DNA of 64,000 nt, from positions 1 through 64,000 of the forward strand of contig QPIL01000115.1 of NCBI GenBank assembly GCA_003666325.1. The letters are read 5' to 3'. The DNA comes from Methylococcales symbiont of Iophon sp. n. MRB-2018. Its GTDB lineage: Bacteria; Pseudomonadota; Gammaproteobacteria; Methylococcales; Methylomonadaceae. Under the pieces are notes generated by a model, which was not told the DNA's origin, searched no databases, and was given only the letters and a program-made list of their open reading frames with translations. Both the position numbers and the translations under genes were made by a program. This document shows positions 42,469-51,633 of this stretch, piece by piece; position 1 is the stretch's first letter; each line of letters begins with the position of its first letter.

Positions 42469-42664
42469 TGAACCCTCTTAACATCAAAAAATAAGAGTTA
42501 ATAGCGCATCTAAATTATAATTTTAATTGCTTTTAAGCCCGATTGCTCTGAGAGTTACGGTAGCTTATAAATGATCGATATTTGACTATGTTATAATTTC
42601 ACATTGTGCTACAGGCTCCTGTAGTCACTTTACTTTTGAGTACACATATAAGTACATAATATTA

Positions 42665-44260
42665 ATGAGTCGTTATACAACCCCATCACATATCAGTGAA
42701 TTAGCAAGGCGTAGAACATTTGCTATTATTTCCCACCCCGATGCGGGTAAAACCACCATTACTGAAAAATTATTACTTTTTGGAGGTGCTATTCAGTTGG
42801 CAGGCTCGGTCAAAGGTCGTAAAGCAGAACGGCATGCAACATCTGACTGGATGGAAATGGAAAAAGAAAGAGGGATTTCTGTGACTACCTCAGTCATGCA
42901 ATTTGATCATAATGATTGCATACTCAATTTATTAGACACACCTGGGCATGAGGATTTCTCAGAAGACACCTATCGTACATTAACGGCTGTGGACTCAGCC
43001 TTAATGGTGATTGATGTCGCTAAAGGGGTAGAAAAAAGAACCATTAAATTAATGGAAGTATGTCGATTAAGAACCACGCCTATTTTGACGTTTATTAATA
43101 AAATGGACAGGGAAGGAAAAGATCCTATTGAATTATTAGATGAAGTCGAATCGGTTTTAGATATTAAATGCGCACCGATGACTTGGCCTATTGGTATGGG
43201 GAAACGATTTAAAGGGGTCTACCATCTTTATAAAGATGAAGTTCTATTGTTTAGTGCGCAACATGCAGGAAAAATTGTTAAAGCAGAAGTGATTAAAGGA
43301 CTTGATAACTCAAAGTTAGATGAATTACTGGGTGATCAGGCTGATGAGCTGAGGGAAGAGATAGAGTTAGTTAAGGGAGCAAGCCATGAATTTAATCTGG
43401 ATGAATATTTAAACGGACACTTAACCCCCGTCTTTTTTGGTTCGGCGATTAACAATTTTGGCATTATAGAATTGTTAGATGCCTTTACTGAATATGCGCC
43501 AATTCCAAAACCTAGAATGGCTGAACAAAGGGAAGTTTCACCTGAGGAAGAAGATTTTTCTGGTTTTATTTTTAAAGTACAGGCCAATATGGATCCTGCG
43601 CATAGAGATCGTGTGGCTTTTATGCGTATCTGTTCTGGCGTGTTTGATAAAGGTATGAAGTTGAACCATGTGCGATTAGGCAAGCCTATTCAAGTGAGTA
43701 CGGCGATTACTTTTCAAGCAGCAACACGTAAAAATATAGAAGTTGCCTATCCTGGTGATATTATCGGTTTACATAATCATGGCACTATTGCGGTGGGAGA
43801 TACATTTACCCAAGGTGAAAAATTAAAATTTGGTGGGATTCCATTTTTTGCTCCTGAATTATTTAGACGTGTGGTGTTAAAAGACCCGCTTCGAGCTAAA
43901 GCCTTACAAAAAGGTTTAGTGCAATTAACCGAAGAAGGAGCAACGCAATTATTTAAGCCGTTAAAAAATAACAACTTGATTTTAGGGGCAGTAGGCGTGC
44001 TTCAATTTGATGTTACTGCTCATAGGCTCAAAGCAGAATACAATGTTGAATGTGTTTATGATGCTGTGGGTATAAATACAGTGCGTTGGGTGAGTTCTGA
44101 TGACCCAAAAAAACTGGAAGAATTTAAGAAAAAAGCGTTTGATAACCTCGCGGAAGATAGTGGCGGGTTTCTAGTTTATTTGGCGACCAGTCGGGTTAAT
44201 TTGCAAATAACGGAAGAACGATGGCCGGATATCACCTTTAATTCAACAAGAGAATTGTAA
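42665..44260 (+). CDS. prfC: Peptide chain release factor 3
   Basis: RF3 is a GTPase that recycles RF1 and RF2 from the ribosome after termination. The 531 residues have G1 (SHPDAGKTT), the switch region with [12 protein letters not shown]3 ([14 protein letters not shown]), G4 (NKMD) and the RF3-specific domains 2 and 3 ending in [13 protein letters not shown]-type sequence ([13 protein letters not shown]). A terminator and a fragment of the dispersed element follow. Confidence 0.97.
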   Translation: MSRYTTPSHISELARRRTFAIISHPDAGKTTITEKLLLFGGAIQLAGSVKGRKAERHATSDWMEMEKERGISVTTSVMQFDHNDCILNLLDTPGHEDFSEDTYRTLTAVDSALMVIDVAKGVEKRTIKLMEVCRLRTTPILTFINKMDREGKDPIELLDEVESVLDIKCAPMTWPIGMGKRFKGVYHLYKDEVLLFSAQHAGKIVKAEVIKGLDNSKLDELLGDQADELREEIELVKGASHEFNLDEYLNGHLTPVFFGSAINNFGIIELLDAFTEYAPIPKPRMAEQREVSPEEEDFSGFIFKVQANMDPAHRDRVAFMRICSGVFDKGMKLNHVRLGKPIQVSTAITFQAATRKNIEVAYPGDIIGLHNHGTIAVGDTFTQGEKLKFGGIPFFAPELFRRVVLKDPLRAKALQKGLVQLTEEGATQLFKPLKNNNLILGAVGVLQFDVTAHRLKAEYNVECVYDAVGINTVRWVSSDDPKKLEEFKKKAFDNLAEDSGGFLVYLATSRVNLQITEERWPDITFNSTREL

Positions 44261-44269
44261 AAAGTATCT

Positions 44270-44338
44270 AATAAACCCTTAAAAACACAACAACCATCTG
44301 ATTTATAACAATAAATTAAACAAAATACATAGACAAAG
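44270..44338. repeat. Dispersed element, short truncated copy E
   Basis: Only the leftmost ~70 bases (aaacccttaaaaacacaaca onward) of the ~300-bp element, located ten bases after the prfC stop. The tail frame and the REP part are missing. Confidence 0.8.
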
Positions 44339-44422
44339 AATAAAGGGAACGCTACCCTTTTTTTGATAGTTTATCAACATGGTGTCCAGTCAAGTGAGGG
44401 AACTTCAAAAATTAAAACCACT

Positions 44423-44464
44423 AAAAACCCCCGCCTATTTTCATTGAAACAGGTGGGTTTTTTA
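44423..44464 (+). terminator. Terminator downstream of prfC
   Basis: AAAAACCCCCGCCT and AGGTGGGTTTTTT pair over about ten bases with one G-T pair and a small bulge, with a 12-base loop and a terminal T-run. It ends about 15-30 bases before the next small gene. Confidence 0.8.
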
Positions 44465-44477
44465 TGCCCTATTTTGT

Positions 44478-44837
44478 ATGTTACAATGCAATATGGACAC
44501 CGATAAAACACCCCTTAATAAAACTAAAGTAGATGATATGCTCATCGAAATGATTACCCCTAAGGTTAAAGAAATTGAGGAAAAGTTTGGCAGAGGTGAG
44601 GGACTCACACAGGCTGATATTCACACCCTACTTAAATCACAATACAACCACATCAATCACCTGGATTTAAAGCTCAACGAAGTCGTGGCAGATGTTGCCA
44701 GTTTAAAAGGTGAGTTTGAATTATTAAAAAAAGACATAGAAATCATTATTCAAAAAGCACTTAACAAGAATATGATGACCTTAATTATCGTCATGGGTGC
44801 GTTTTTAACCCTATCAAAAATCATTGATAAATTTTAA
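44478..44837 (+). CDS. Small coiled-coil protein with C-terminal membrane helix
   Basis: 119 residues (or 114 if translation starts at the ATG at 44493, MDTDKTPLNKTKVDD). The middle is a heptad-like segment (HINHLDLKLNEVVADVASLKGEFELLKKDIEIIIQ, shown in part) and the last ~22 residues are a hydrophobic helix with a short KIIDKF end, giving a tail-anchored or C-terminally anchored protein. It resembles DUF1640-like or other small coiled-coil membrane proteins, but no function can be assigned. No Shine-Dalgarno is obvious, and a repeat block follows immediately. Confidence 0.55.
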   Translation: MLQCNMDTDKTPLNKTKVDDMLIEMITPKVKEIEEKFGRGEGLTQADIHTLLKSQYNHINHLDLKLNEVVADVASLKGEFELLKKDIEIIIQKALNKNMMTLIIVMGAFLTLSKIIDKF

Positions 44838-44881
44838 TTTATTCTTTGAGATCACCGCATTAACCCAGTTCAAATTAAAGA

Positions 44882-45062
44882 GCCGTAGGGTACGTTTGCC
44901 CGCCAAGGATGGTGGAAATGCAGTAAGATTGTCTGGAACAATCTCTGCTGACCGCCAAGGATGGTGGAAATGCAGTAAGATTGTCTGGAACAATCTCTGC
45001 TGACCGCCAAGGATGGTGGAAATGCAGTAAGATTGTCTGGAACAATCTCTGCCCACGCACCA
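44882..45062. repeat. Hairpin module filled with three 52-bp units
   Basis: Left arm gtagggtacgttt near 44885, right arm ccacgcaccagaac near 45050. Between them are three 52-bp units starting at 44905, 44957 and 45009, each with AGATTGT-CTGGA-ACAATCT. Relative to the following heptamer array, the units run in the opposite direction from those at 1.9 and 10 kb. The three overlapping ORFs here are translations of the repeat in different frames. Confidence 0.92.
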
Positions 45063-45077
45063 GAACCAATCAAAAAT

Positions 45078-45127
45078 CAAGGAGTCTTTAGTCTTTAGTC
45101 CTGAGTCCTGAGTCCTGAGTCCTTAGC
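45078..45127. repeat. Heptanucleotide tandem array 7
   Basis: About six units (TCTTTAG then TCCTGAG) after the lead-in AATCAAAAATCAAGGAG. It ends eight bases from the hslR stop codon. Confidence 0.88.
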
Positions 45128-45134
45128 CCCTCTT

Positions 45135-45527
45135 TTACTCTTGTTTAAAACGATGAATCTGACGTCTTTGTTTTTTATTGGGTTTATGTTCTCGCTCTGA
45201 ATGGCTTATTAGAGTGCGTTGTTGTTTATATTGAATAGCTTGTTGTTGTCTTTTAAGGATACTTTCAGGGGATTCTTGGTAGCATAAAACAGCTTCTTTA
45301 GCGGGGCGACGGTGACTGTTAATGGCGAGCACAGTTAAAGTCCATTGGTAGGGTTCTTTAGTAATAGTCAGCTCAGTACCCGTTTTAACTGCTTTTGAAG
45401 GCTTGCAACGTTGACCATTCAAATGTACTTTTCCGCCTGAAACAGCTTCAGATGCTAGACTTCTGGTTTTAAAGAAACGGGCAGTCCATAACCATTTGTC
45501 AATACGGCACGCTTGTAATTCAGCCAT
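45135..45527 (-). CDS. hslR: Ribosome-associated heat shock protein Hsp15 (S4 domain)
   Basis: Hsp15 binds stalled 50S subunits carrying nascent chains. The 130 residues have an N-terminal S4 RNA-binding domain (CRIDKWLWTARFFKTRSLA, GGKVHLNGQR) and a highly basic C-terminal tail (NKKQRRQIHRFKQE). Its first codons overlap the end of cobI by eight bases, so it is transcribed after the cobalamin genes although functionally unrelated. Confidence 0.93.
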   Translation of the reverse strand: MAELQACRIDKWLWTARFFKTRSLASEAVSGGKVHLNGQRCKPSKAVKTGTELTITKEPYQWTLTVLAINSHRRPAKEAVLCYQESPESILKRQQQAIQYKQQRTLISHSEREHKPNKKQRRQIHRFKQE

Positions 45528-46302
45528 TGATGTCTGCCGTTTCTTTTTTTCTGCAACCTCTAATCATTTCTCCTCGTTGTCGATAAGGATTGTGAGAAAT
45601 TAGGATTAAAGAAAGGTAATTCACTTTTGTGCCGTGTAAACTTAAAATATCGTGAACTATTCGTTCTTCTGGCGCCCCAGCTTTTTCTATAAAACAACTA
45701 TTGCTAAGTATTTTTTTTTCTTCTAAAAGATCAATAATGTCATCTAGGATTGGTTTTACTTTGAGTAATACTAAAGTATCAAAATCGTTCAATAATGATT
45801 CGATCATTGCTAAGCCATAGCCTGCTGGAATGATAGCTACGGTGTCATCGGTATCAGCCAGTGGCATTTGTGCCCGTGCTGCGGCAGCATTAAACGAGGG
45901 AACGCCAGGGATGGTTTCTATTGAATATGAATCATTCAGCGCTTTGACGGTTTTTGCTAAATGTTGAAAAGTGGAAAAGGTGGATGCATCGCCTTCCACT
46001 AAAAAAACAACATCTTGGTTTTTGTCTAAGATTTCAACAACTATTCGTGCGGCTTGCAACCAGTATTTTGCTAATATTTCCCTGTTATGTGTCATCGGGA
46101 ATATTAAAGGGATACTATTTTTAGGCTCTGATAAACCAGCTTGCAAGGCAATTTGTAAAGCATAACTGGTTTTATTTTTCTTTTTAACGGGGTATGTCCA
46201 GTAGCAATCTGATTGTAATAATTGCCATGCCCGGCGGGTCATTAAATTGGGATCGCCAGGGCCTAGTGAAACGCCATAAAGTTTTCCGCTTTTTTTAGTC
46301 AT
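45520..46302 (-). CDS. cobI: Precorrin-2 C20-methyltransferase
   Basis: CobI/CbiL methylates C20 of precorrin-2 (or its cobalt form) in corrin ring synthesis. Family motifs: GVSLGPGDPNLMTRRA at the N-terminus, VVFLVEGDASTFSTF, IPGVPSFNAAAARAQMPL and LLKVKPILDDII. The ORF track starts at 46332, but ATGA overlap with the cobL stop and MTKKSGKLYGVSLG place the start at 46302 (260 residues). It is the last corrin gene of cobH-cbiD-cobL-cobI. Confidence 0.94.
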   Translation of the reverse strand: MTKKSGKLYGVSLGPGDPNLMTRRAWQLLQSDCYWTYPVKKKNKTSYALQIALQAGLSEPKNSIPLIFPMTHNREILAKYWLQAARIVVEILDKNQDVVFLVEGDASTFSTFQHLAKTVKALNDSYSIETIPGVPSFNAAAARAQMPLADTDDTVAIIPAGYGLAMIESLLNDFDTLVLLKVKPILDDIIDLLEEKKILSNSCFIEKAGAPEERIVHDILSLHGTKVNYLSLILISHNPYRQRGEMIRGCRKKETADING

Positions 46303-47573
46303 AAGACTTGCCTTTGTGCAGAAACAATCCATACGGGGTTTTCTGCTTTGAGTCTGTTCATATTTAATATAGCTTGGCTACGTGAAGCTTGAAGCTGGGT
46401 AATATCCCAGATAGCCTGTTGTTTTTTTAGGGTTTCAATGGCAGTAGCCAGGTTTTCTACTGTGACAAAATTCATTACCAGCCAGCCATCTGGATTTAAT
46501 TGTTGTAAACATAGGTTAATTAACGGGGCTAATTCACCTCCTGTACCGCCTATAAATACTGCATCAGGCTTAGGCCAGTTTTCCATGCCTAGAGGTGCTT
46601 TATTATTAATTAAGTGATAGTTATATACCTCAAAATTTTCGGCATTGGTGCTGGCGATTGCAAAATCAGCACTGTTTTTTTCTGCGGCATAGACATAGCC
46701 ATGTGAGCAGATGCGAGCCGCTTCCAGACCTACTGCACCAGAACCCGCACCAATGTCCCAGACGATACTATGGGTTTTTAATTGCATACGCGCCAAAGAA
46801 ACTGCACGTACTTCGCGTTTAGTAATCAGACCTTTATCAGGTTTTCGTTGCAAGAAATCACTATCTTGAACACCAAAAATAATTTTTTCGGTAGTTTTTT
46901 TCTGGCGTTGTAATATGACGATATTATTGCCATTAAAATTTTGTTCAGCAATAGACTCAATATTGCTACGGCTTATCACTCTTTCATCATCAGACAATAA
47001 ATTTTCTGCAACGCTAATAGTAAATTGGTCGCTAATGTTTGCAATTAACATCATCCGTGCAATACGATCAGGAGTGTTGTCAGGGCTGGTTAAAACAGCC
47101 AGTTTGTCATGATTAAAGATTGCTTGTAATAGTGGGTATAAACCATGACCTACGCCTGCGCCTTTGCTCCATTCTCCTGCATCTTTACTATGCACAGAGA
47201 CAATATGTGCATCTTGCCACGCAATACCCATGCGTGCAAAGGCCAGTTGGATGGAAGAAATATTAGGGACAACGTGTAGCTGTTCATGGGGCAGTTTTTT
47301 ATACAAATAACTTGCGATACCATGACAAAGTGGATCGCCTGTGGCAAATACGACGATGTGTTGGTTTTGTGCTATGGCTTGTGAAATCCAAGTAGCGACT
47401 TGTGACAAGTGTCCGCTTAAATCTTTTTGTTGGGCATGGCTGATATGTTCAGCAAATAAAGTTAAAGTACGACGGCTTGCAATAATAAGATCAGCATTTT
47501 CTATTAACTTTAATGTGGCAGGTGTCAGTCCCTGAATGCCATTGTCCAATACGCCAATAATATTACAACGCAT
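46299..47573 (-). CDS. cobL: Precorrin-6Y C5,15-methyltransferase (decarboxylating), CbiE-CbiT fusion
   Basis: CobL methylates C5 and C15 and decarboxylates the ring-C acetate. The 424 residues contain an N-terminal CbiE tetrapyrrole methylase half (IIGVLDNGIQGLTP, FATGDPLCHGIASYL) and a C-terminal CbiT Rossmann methyltransferase half (ITKREVRAVSLARMQL, VWDIGAGSGAVGLEAARI, FIGGTGGELAPLI). It overlaps cbiD by one base (TAATG) and cobI by four (ATGA), so all three are coupled. Confidence 0.95.
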   Translation of the reverse strand: MRCNIIGVLDNGIQGLTPATLKLIENADLIIASRRTLTLFAEHISHAQQKDLSGHLSQVATWISQAIAQNQHIVVFATGDPLCHGIASYLYKKLPHEQLHVVPNISSIQLAFARMGIAWQDAHIVSVHSKDAGEWSKGAGVGHGLYPLLQAIFNHDKLAVLTSPDNTPDRIARMMLIANISDQFTISVAENLLSDDERVISRSNIESIAEQNFNGNNIVILQRQKKTTEKIIFGVQDSDFLQRKPDKGLITKREVRAVSLARMQLKTHSIVWDIGAGSGAVGLEAARICSHGYVYAAEKNSADFAIASTNAENFEVYNYHLINNKAPLGMENWPKPDAVFIGGTGGELAPLINLCLQQLNPDGWLVMNFVTVENLATAIETLKKQQAIWDITQLQASRSQAILNMNRLKAENPVWIVSAQRQVL

Positions 47574-48673
47574 TAATGTTCCTCATAATGTCCTAGTTTT
47601 TCTCCATCAAAATCACAGATTAAAATGGTGTACTTAAAAGTTTTAGGGTATCGTGCCTGCAATGTGTTAACTACACGCTTAGACAAGGCTTGATAGAAAG
47701 CATCGTTTAAGCCGAGTTCTTGCATACATTCACCCGCAAATCTGGCTGTTTCTCCATCACTTATGGCTTGGCATATATCTGCTTTAGCACCGACAGAAGC
47801 TGCTATGTCGGCCAATAACTGAGTATTCACGGGATTTCTGCGAGCATGAGTAATAATCTCACCTTGTGCCATTTTAGTAATCTTACCGACCATACCGCCA
47901 ATAATAATATGAGAAATACCGCTATCCCTAGCAGCGTCTAATGCAGGGCCTAAGAAATCACCCATTTGTACAAAACAGGCAGGCTCCAGTTTAGGTAATT
48001 CTCGAATAGTAAATTTTTCAGTACGCCCACCTGTCGTTAATACTACAGTATCTAACTGCTGTCTGGCTGCAACTTGAACGCCTTGTACAACACTGGCTCG
48101 AAAAGCGGCAGTAGAATAGGGATGAACAATACCGGTAGTACCTAATATGGAAATACCATCAATAATGCCTAAGCGATCATTCAAAGTTTTTTTAGCCATT
48201 TTTTCACCGTCTGGTACGGAAATGGTGACTTTTAAGCCTTGCTCTCGTAATAATTCGCTTGCGATCTCACGAATATTATCCTCAATATTCTGTCTTGGTA
48301 CAGGGTTAATGGCAGGGCCCCCAACTTCAAGCCCTAAGCCACGCATAGTGATGGTACCGACACCTTTGCCAGCGGTTAAAATAATTTGCTCTGCTTGCTC
48401 AGGTAAATATTCAATATCTACGGTTAAATGTGCTTTATGAGTGCAGTCAGGATCATCACCCGCATCTTTAATCACCACAGCATGTGCGACTGATGGGCCA
48501 GACAAGCCTTCTGTGACATCAAATTTTACGCGTTGACCATTAGGTAATAGAGATTCTATTTGTTCAGGCACCTGTCCTGTCAGCAAACCAATAGCGGCTG
48601 CTCTTGCAGCGGCGGCAGAACAGGCACCGGTGGTAAAACCTTTACGTGTCCCTTTGGGCTTTTTAGCTTGCAT
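47573..48673 (-). CDS. cbiD: Cobalt-precorrin-5B C1-methyltransferase
   Basis: CbiD methylates C1 of the corrin ring during ring contraction in the early-cobalt (anaerobic) route and is also found in some mixed pathways. The 366 residues begin KGTRKGFTTGACSAAAARAA, a family hallmark, followed by AGKGVGTITMRGLGLEVGGPAINPVPR and TTGGRTEKF. Its presence next to CobL- and CobI-type proteins leaves open whether cobalt is inserted early; no cobN or cbiK is in the window to settle it. Confidence 0.95.
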   Translation of the reverse strand: MQAKKPKGTRKGFTTGACSAAAARAAAIGLLTGQVPEQIESLLPNGQRVKFDVTEGLSGPSVAHAVVIKDAGDDPDCTHKAHLTVDIEYLPEQAEQIILTAGKGVGTITMRGLGLEVGGPAINPVPRQNIEDNIREIASELLREQGLKVTISVPDGEKMAKKTLNDRLGIIDGISILGTTGIVHPYSTAAFRASVVQGVQVAARQQLDTVVLTTGGRTEKFTIRELPKLEPACFVQMGDFLGPALDAARDSGISHIIIGGMVGKITKMAQGEIITHARRNPVNTQLLADIAASVGAKADICQAISDGETARFAGECMQELGLNDAFYQALSKRVVNTLQARYPKTFKYTILICDFDGEKLGHYEEH

Positions 48674-48678
48674 TCGGG

Positions 48679-49341
48679 CTACTTGGTTTGGGCTTCGGCC
48701 AACGCCAAAAGTGCATGAACGGCAGCAACAACCAAGGTTGACCCGCCTTTGCGACCGTGAGTAATAATCCAGGGGATATTATCTAATTGTTCCAGCGCAG
48801 CCTTTGATTCTGCGGCAGAAACAAATCCTACGGGCATACCGACAATTAAAGCAGGTTTAATATGGTCTTCTTTAATCAAGCGAATGACTTCCAATAGAGC
48901 GGTGGGGGCATTACCAACAGCTACAATACTATTATCCAGTAATTGTGCTCGATGTGCTTTACGCATGGCTTGCACAGCCCGGGTTGAATTTTCAGCTTTT
49001 GCTGTCGTTATGACATCTGCATCAGCAATAAAATGATGGCTGTTAACGCCAAAATGGCTGAGTCTGGGTTTAGATAGACCCACACAAATCATTTCTACAT
49101 CAGCAACAATAGCTGCACCAGATAAAATAGCGGCAAGACCTGCTTCAACAGCATGAGGATGAAAACGCGCTAAACCATTAAATTCAAAATCGGCAGTAGC
49201 ATGAATCATGCGTCGCACTATATGCCATTGTGCCTCTGTATAGTGATGTGTTGCTATTTCTTGGTCAACGATAGCAAACGAATCATGTTCAATTTTTTGA
49301 CCTGCCTGAGTCATTTGCTCAGTGATAATGTTTGTATTCAT
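48679..49341 (-). CDS. cobH: Precorrin-8X methylmutase
   Basis: CobH/CbiC moves a methyl group from C11 to C12 to give hydrogenobyrinate or its cobalt form. The 220 residues have the active-site histidine segment RRMIHATADFEF, then GAAIVADVEMICVGL, AVGNAPTALLEVIRL and IVGMPVGFVSAAESKAAL, all typical. It is the first gene of the cluster, six bases before cbiD. Confidence 0.95.
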   Translation of the reverse strand: MNTNIITEQMTQAGQKIEHDSFAIVDQEIATHHYTEAQWHIVRRMIHATADFEFNGLARFHPHAVEAGLAAILSGAAIVADVEMICVGLSKPRLSHFGVNSHHFIADADVITTAKAENSTRAVQAMRKAHRAQLLDNSIVAVGNAPTALLEVIRLIKEDHIKPALIVGMPVGFVSAAESKAALEQLDNIPWIITHGRKGGSTLVVAAVHALLALAEAQTK

Positions 49342-49457
49342 AGTGAAATTTAATTGAAGGCTATAAGCCGAATAGGGGAGTGATCTATTTTATAAGCAAA
49401 ATAAATAGAGGGCGGGGAAGTTTAGAAAGTCCAGTTGTTGCTAAAAATTGTTTTTGC

Positions 49458-50435
49458 TTATGATAGACGCACCCTAGGGTCGGCAAAGGTATAAGAAATA
49501 TCCGTCAATAACAGACCAAAAATATACAGTGCTGAACCTAAAAAAACCATAGATCGAACAATAGCAAAATCCTGACGGTTGATAGCATCAATAGTGTAAC
49601 TACCCAAACCTGGAATACTAAAAAAAGATTCCATAATCAAACTGCCCATGAATAATAACGGTAATATCGCAACAACGCCAGTTAATATGGGGATCATAGT
49701 GTTTTTAAGTACATGCTTGAATAGCACTTGTGTTTCCGTTAAACCTTTTGCCTGGGCTGTGCGGACATAATCTTTTTCTACCTCTTCAAGGAAAAGGGTT
49801 CGATACCAACGTGCCCCTGAGCCTATACCAGAAACTACCGAAATAACGACAGGTAAAATGAGGAACTTAATGGCTGATAGCCCGGTGTCATATCCAGACA
49901 CAGGAACCAATCTGAGTAATTTTCCAATAAAAAATTGACCACCTATGATGTAAAACAGAGAAGAAATGGACATTAGAATGACGCACAAAACGATACTGCT
50001 AAATTCCAGATAAGAGTTTCTAAACAACACCATCATCAATGCGACAGAAATATTAACCAGTAAGCCAACGATTAAGGAGGGTATAGCAATACTTAAACTT
50101 GGCCACATGCGCTGTTTAATATCGGTAGCAATATTTCTACCACTATCCGACAATCCAAAATCAAATAAGAACAAGCCTATGGATTTTTTATAAAAAATAG
50201 TTTCTGTCCATTTTTTATCAGATTCCGCTTGCTCATTCCACAATAAAGGTAAATCGTAGCCATGTTGGTGCTTCCAGTTTTGAACGGCCTGCTCAGTAAC
50301 ATGTTTGTGTCCTAATTGCATACGAGCCATGTCATCTGGACTATTGACTACAAAAAACAAGATAAAAGTCAGTATATTCACTCCCATTAACAAAGGAAAC
50401 GCATACAAAAAACGACGGATAATATATTGAATCAT
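49458..50435 (-). CDS. Orphan DppB/OppB-type ABC permease
   Basis: A 325-residue inner-membrane permease of the peptide/nickel ABC importer family with six membrane helices. The N-terminus IIRRFLYAFPLLMGVNILTF is typical, and the EAA loop that docks to the ATPase reads VRTAQAKGLTETQVLFKHVLKN. The family usually comes as a DppA-B-C-D-F operon, but no second permease or ATPase is adjacent; the only solute-binding protein in the window is 45 kb away. It lies upstream of cobH on the same strand, separated by 116 bases, so a corrin or cobalt link is conceivable but unsupported. Confidence 0.9.
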   Translation of the reverse strand: MIQYIIRRFLYAFPLLMGVNILTFILFFVVNSPDDMARMQLGHKHVTEQAVQNWKHQHGYDLPLLWNEQAESDKKWTETIFYKKSIGLFLFDFGLSDSGRNIATDIKQRMWPSLSIAIPSLIVGLLVNISVALMMVLFRNSYLEFSSIVLCVILMSISSLFYIIGGQFFIGKLLRLVPVSGYDTGLSAIKFLILPVVISVVSGIGSGARWYRTLFLEEVEKDYVRTAQAKGLTETQVLFKHVLKNTMIPILTGVVAILPLLFMGSLIMESFFSIPGLGSYTIDAINRQDFAIVRSMVFLGSALYIFGLLLTDISYTFADPRVRLS

Positions 50436-51032
50436 TGGCTAGGCATTAAAGTAAATTGGATGCGTATTTTATCTACTGGATTATGAACGCTTATACACTC
50501 TGAATGGATAAAAAATATAATTCTTATCAATAAGTAAACTTATATTTCTTATAAACACACAAGGCATAAAATAGGCACTATACCACCATTTATTCTTGAA
50601 AATGGTATAACATGGATAGCTGAATGAGCTTGGCTAGTATTTATTAAAGATAATAGAACATTAGGATGAGAACTCATTACTTTTGATGCTAAGGATATTT
50701 CTAGTACAGTAAAAAAGCAATATTCTATTTTGCTTATTTTGTTTTTGTATGCTTAAATCGCTTTGAGATTTTGTTGGCTGTGACTACTGTAATAGCAGTA
50801 GCTAATTAGCATTAATTAAACTCTATTTTTTGGAGGAATCCTTAAGTTTGTTTTGTAGTTGCCTCACTATATGATATTACTTAAGGTATACAGTTAATTT
50901 TTCAATAACCTGTTTGTTTTAGCCATGAAAATGGCTGGATTAATGTGGTAGAGAATGCTTGGTTGTTGAACATTTTGTTTGTTTATTCCTTAGGTAAATT
51001 ATTTTTGGGGTAATGTTTTGGAGATTTAGATT
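50436..51032. other. Gene-free spacer with one imperfect hairpin
   Basis: About 600 AT-rich bases with no supportable ORF and none of the three repeat families. The only structure I see is an imperfect stem CCATTT...AAATGG flanked by TATA on both sides near 50580-50612. TTTGGAG before the DUF1097 gene is its ribosome binding site. Confidence 0.6.
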
Positions 51033-51560
51033 ATGAATAGTCTTACTGCGCTCTCTTTGAGTATTGGTGTTTTGGCTGGCTTAGCTACTTTTTTAGCCGT
51101 AGGGCCTTTGAGTGGTGTTTTTTTGATTTGGGCTACAACAATTTCTTGGGCGGCCTATTTTGCTCTAGGTGGTGATGATACAGCAGCAAAGAACACTATA
51201 ATATGTAGTATTTTTGGTGTTTTCATGGCAACTTATGCTGCCGTTGAAATTACTAATATAGCGCCTGATGCAACACTGGGCTTTCCTGCAATGGCTGCAA
51301 TTATAGTTTGTGTTACCGTGGTAGTCTCGTGTTTGGCGGCTAACATTCCAGCGTTGGCAACTATTCCTGCAACAGTATTGGGATATTCGGCAACGTTTGC
51401 TTATCTTTTACAAACACCTGACATGCTAACAGCAGACGTTCTATTAAATCTTGAATGGAACAATCCTTGTTTGTTGATTTCGTTTTCTTTGGCACTAGGC
51501 GTAGGTTTTGGTATAGCATCTGGAAAACTAGCGGCTATGTGGACTACAATAGAAGATTAA
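51033..51560 (+). CDS. DUF1097 family membrane protein
   Basis: 175 residues with five or six hydrophobic helices and short loops. The beginning (SIGVLAGLATFLAVGPLSG...FLIWATTISWAAYFALGG) and ending (GVGFGIASGKLAA) match the DUF1097 family of small inner-membrane proteins of unknown function. It is a single gene with a good Shine-Dalgarno and its own terminator, and the long upstream spacer leaves room for regulation. Confidence 0.78.
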   Translation: MNSLTALSLSIGVLAGLATFLAVGPLSGVFLIWATTISWAAYFALGGDDTAAKNTIICSIFGVFMATYAAVEITNIAPDATLGFPAMAAIIVCVTVVVSCLAANIPALATIPATVLGYSATFAYLLQTPDMLTADVLLNLEWNNPCLLISFSLALGVGFGIASGKLAAMWTTIED

Positions 51561-51568
51561 GGGCTTAT

Positions 51569-51620
51569 ATGTAAGCTGGGTGGAATATTTGACATAGCCC
51601 AGCTTACATTAGTAATTTTT
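51569..51620 (+). terminator. Stem-loop after the DUF1097 gene
   Basis: ATGTAAGCTGGG pairs perfectly over twelve bases with CCCAGCTTACAT, with a 17-base loop and a T-rich stretch a few bases later. It lies between the convergent DUF1097 gene and ispG and could serve both. Confidence 0.82.
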
Positions 51621-51633
51621 AATACCAGTCTCG

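Noticed and set aside
44814-45080. Three overlapping ORFs (64-88 codons)
   Set aside because: Same artefact of the 52-bp units as at 10 kb, with the same peptide fragments in different order.
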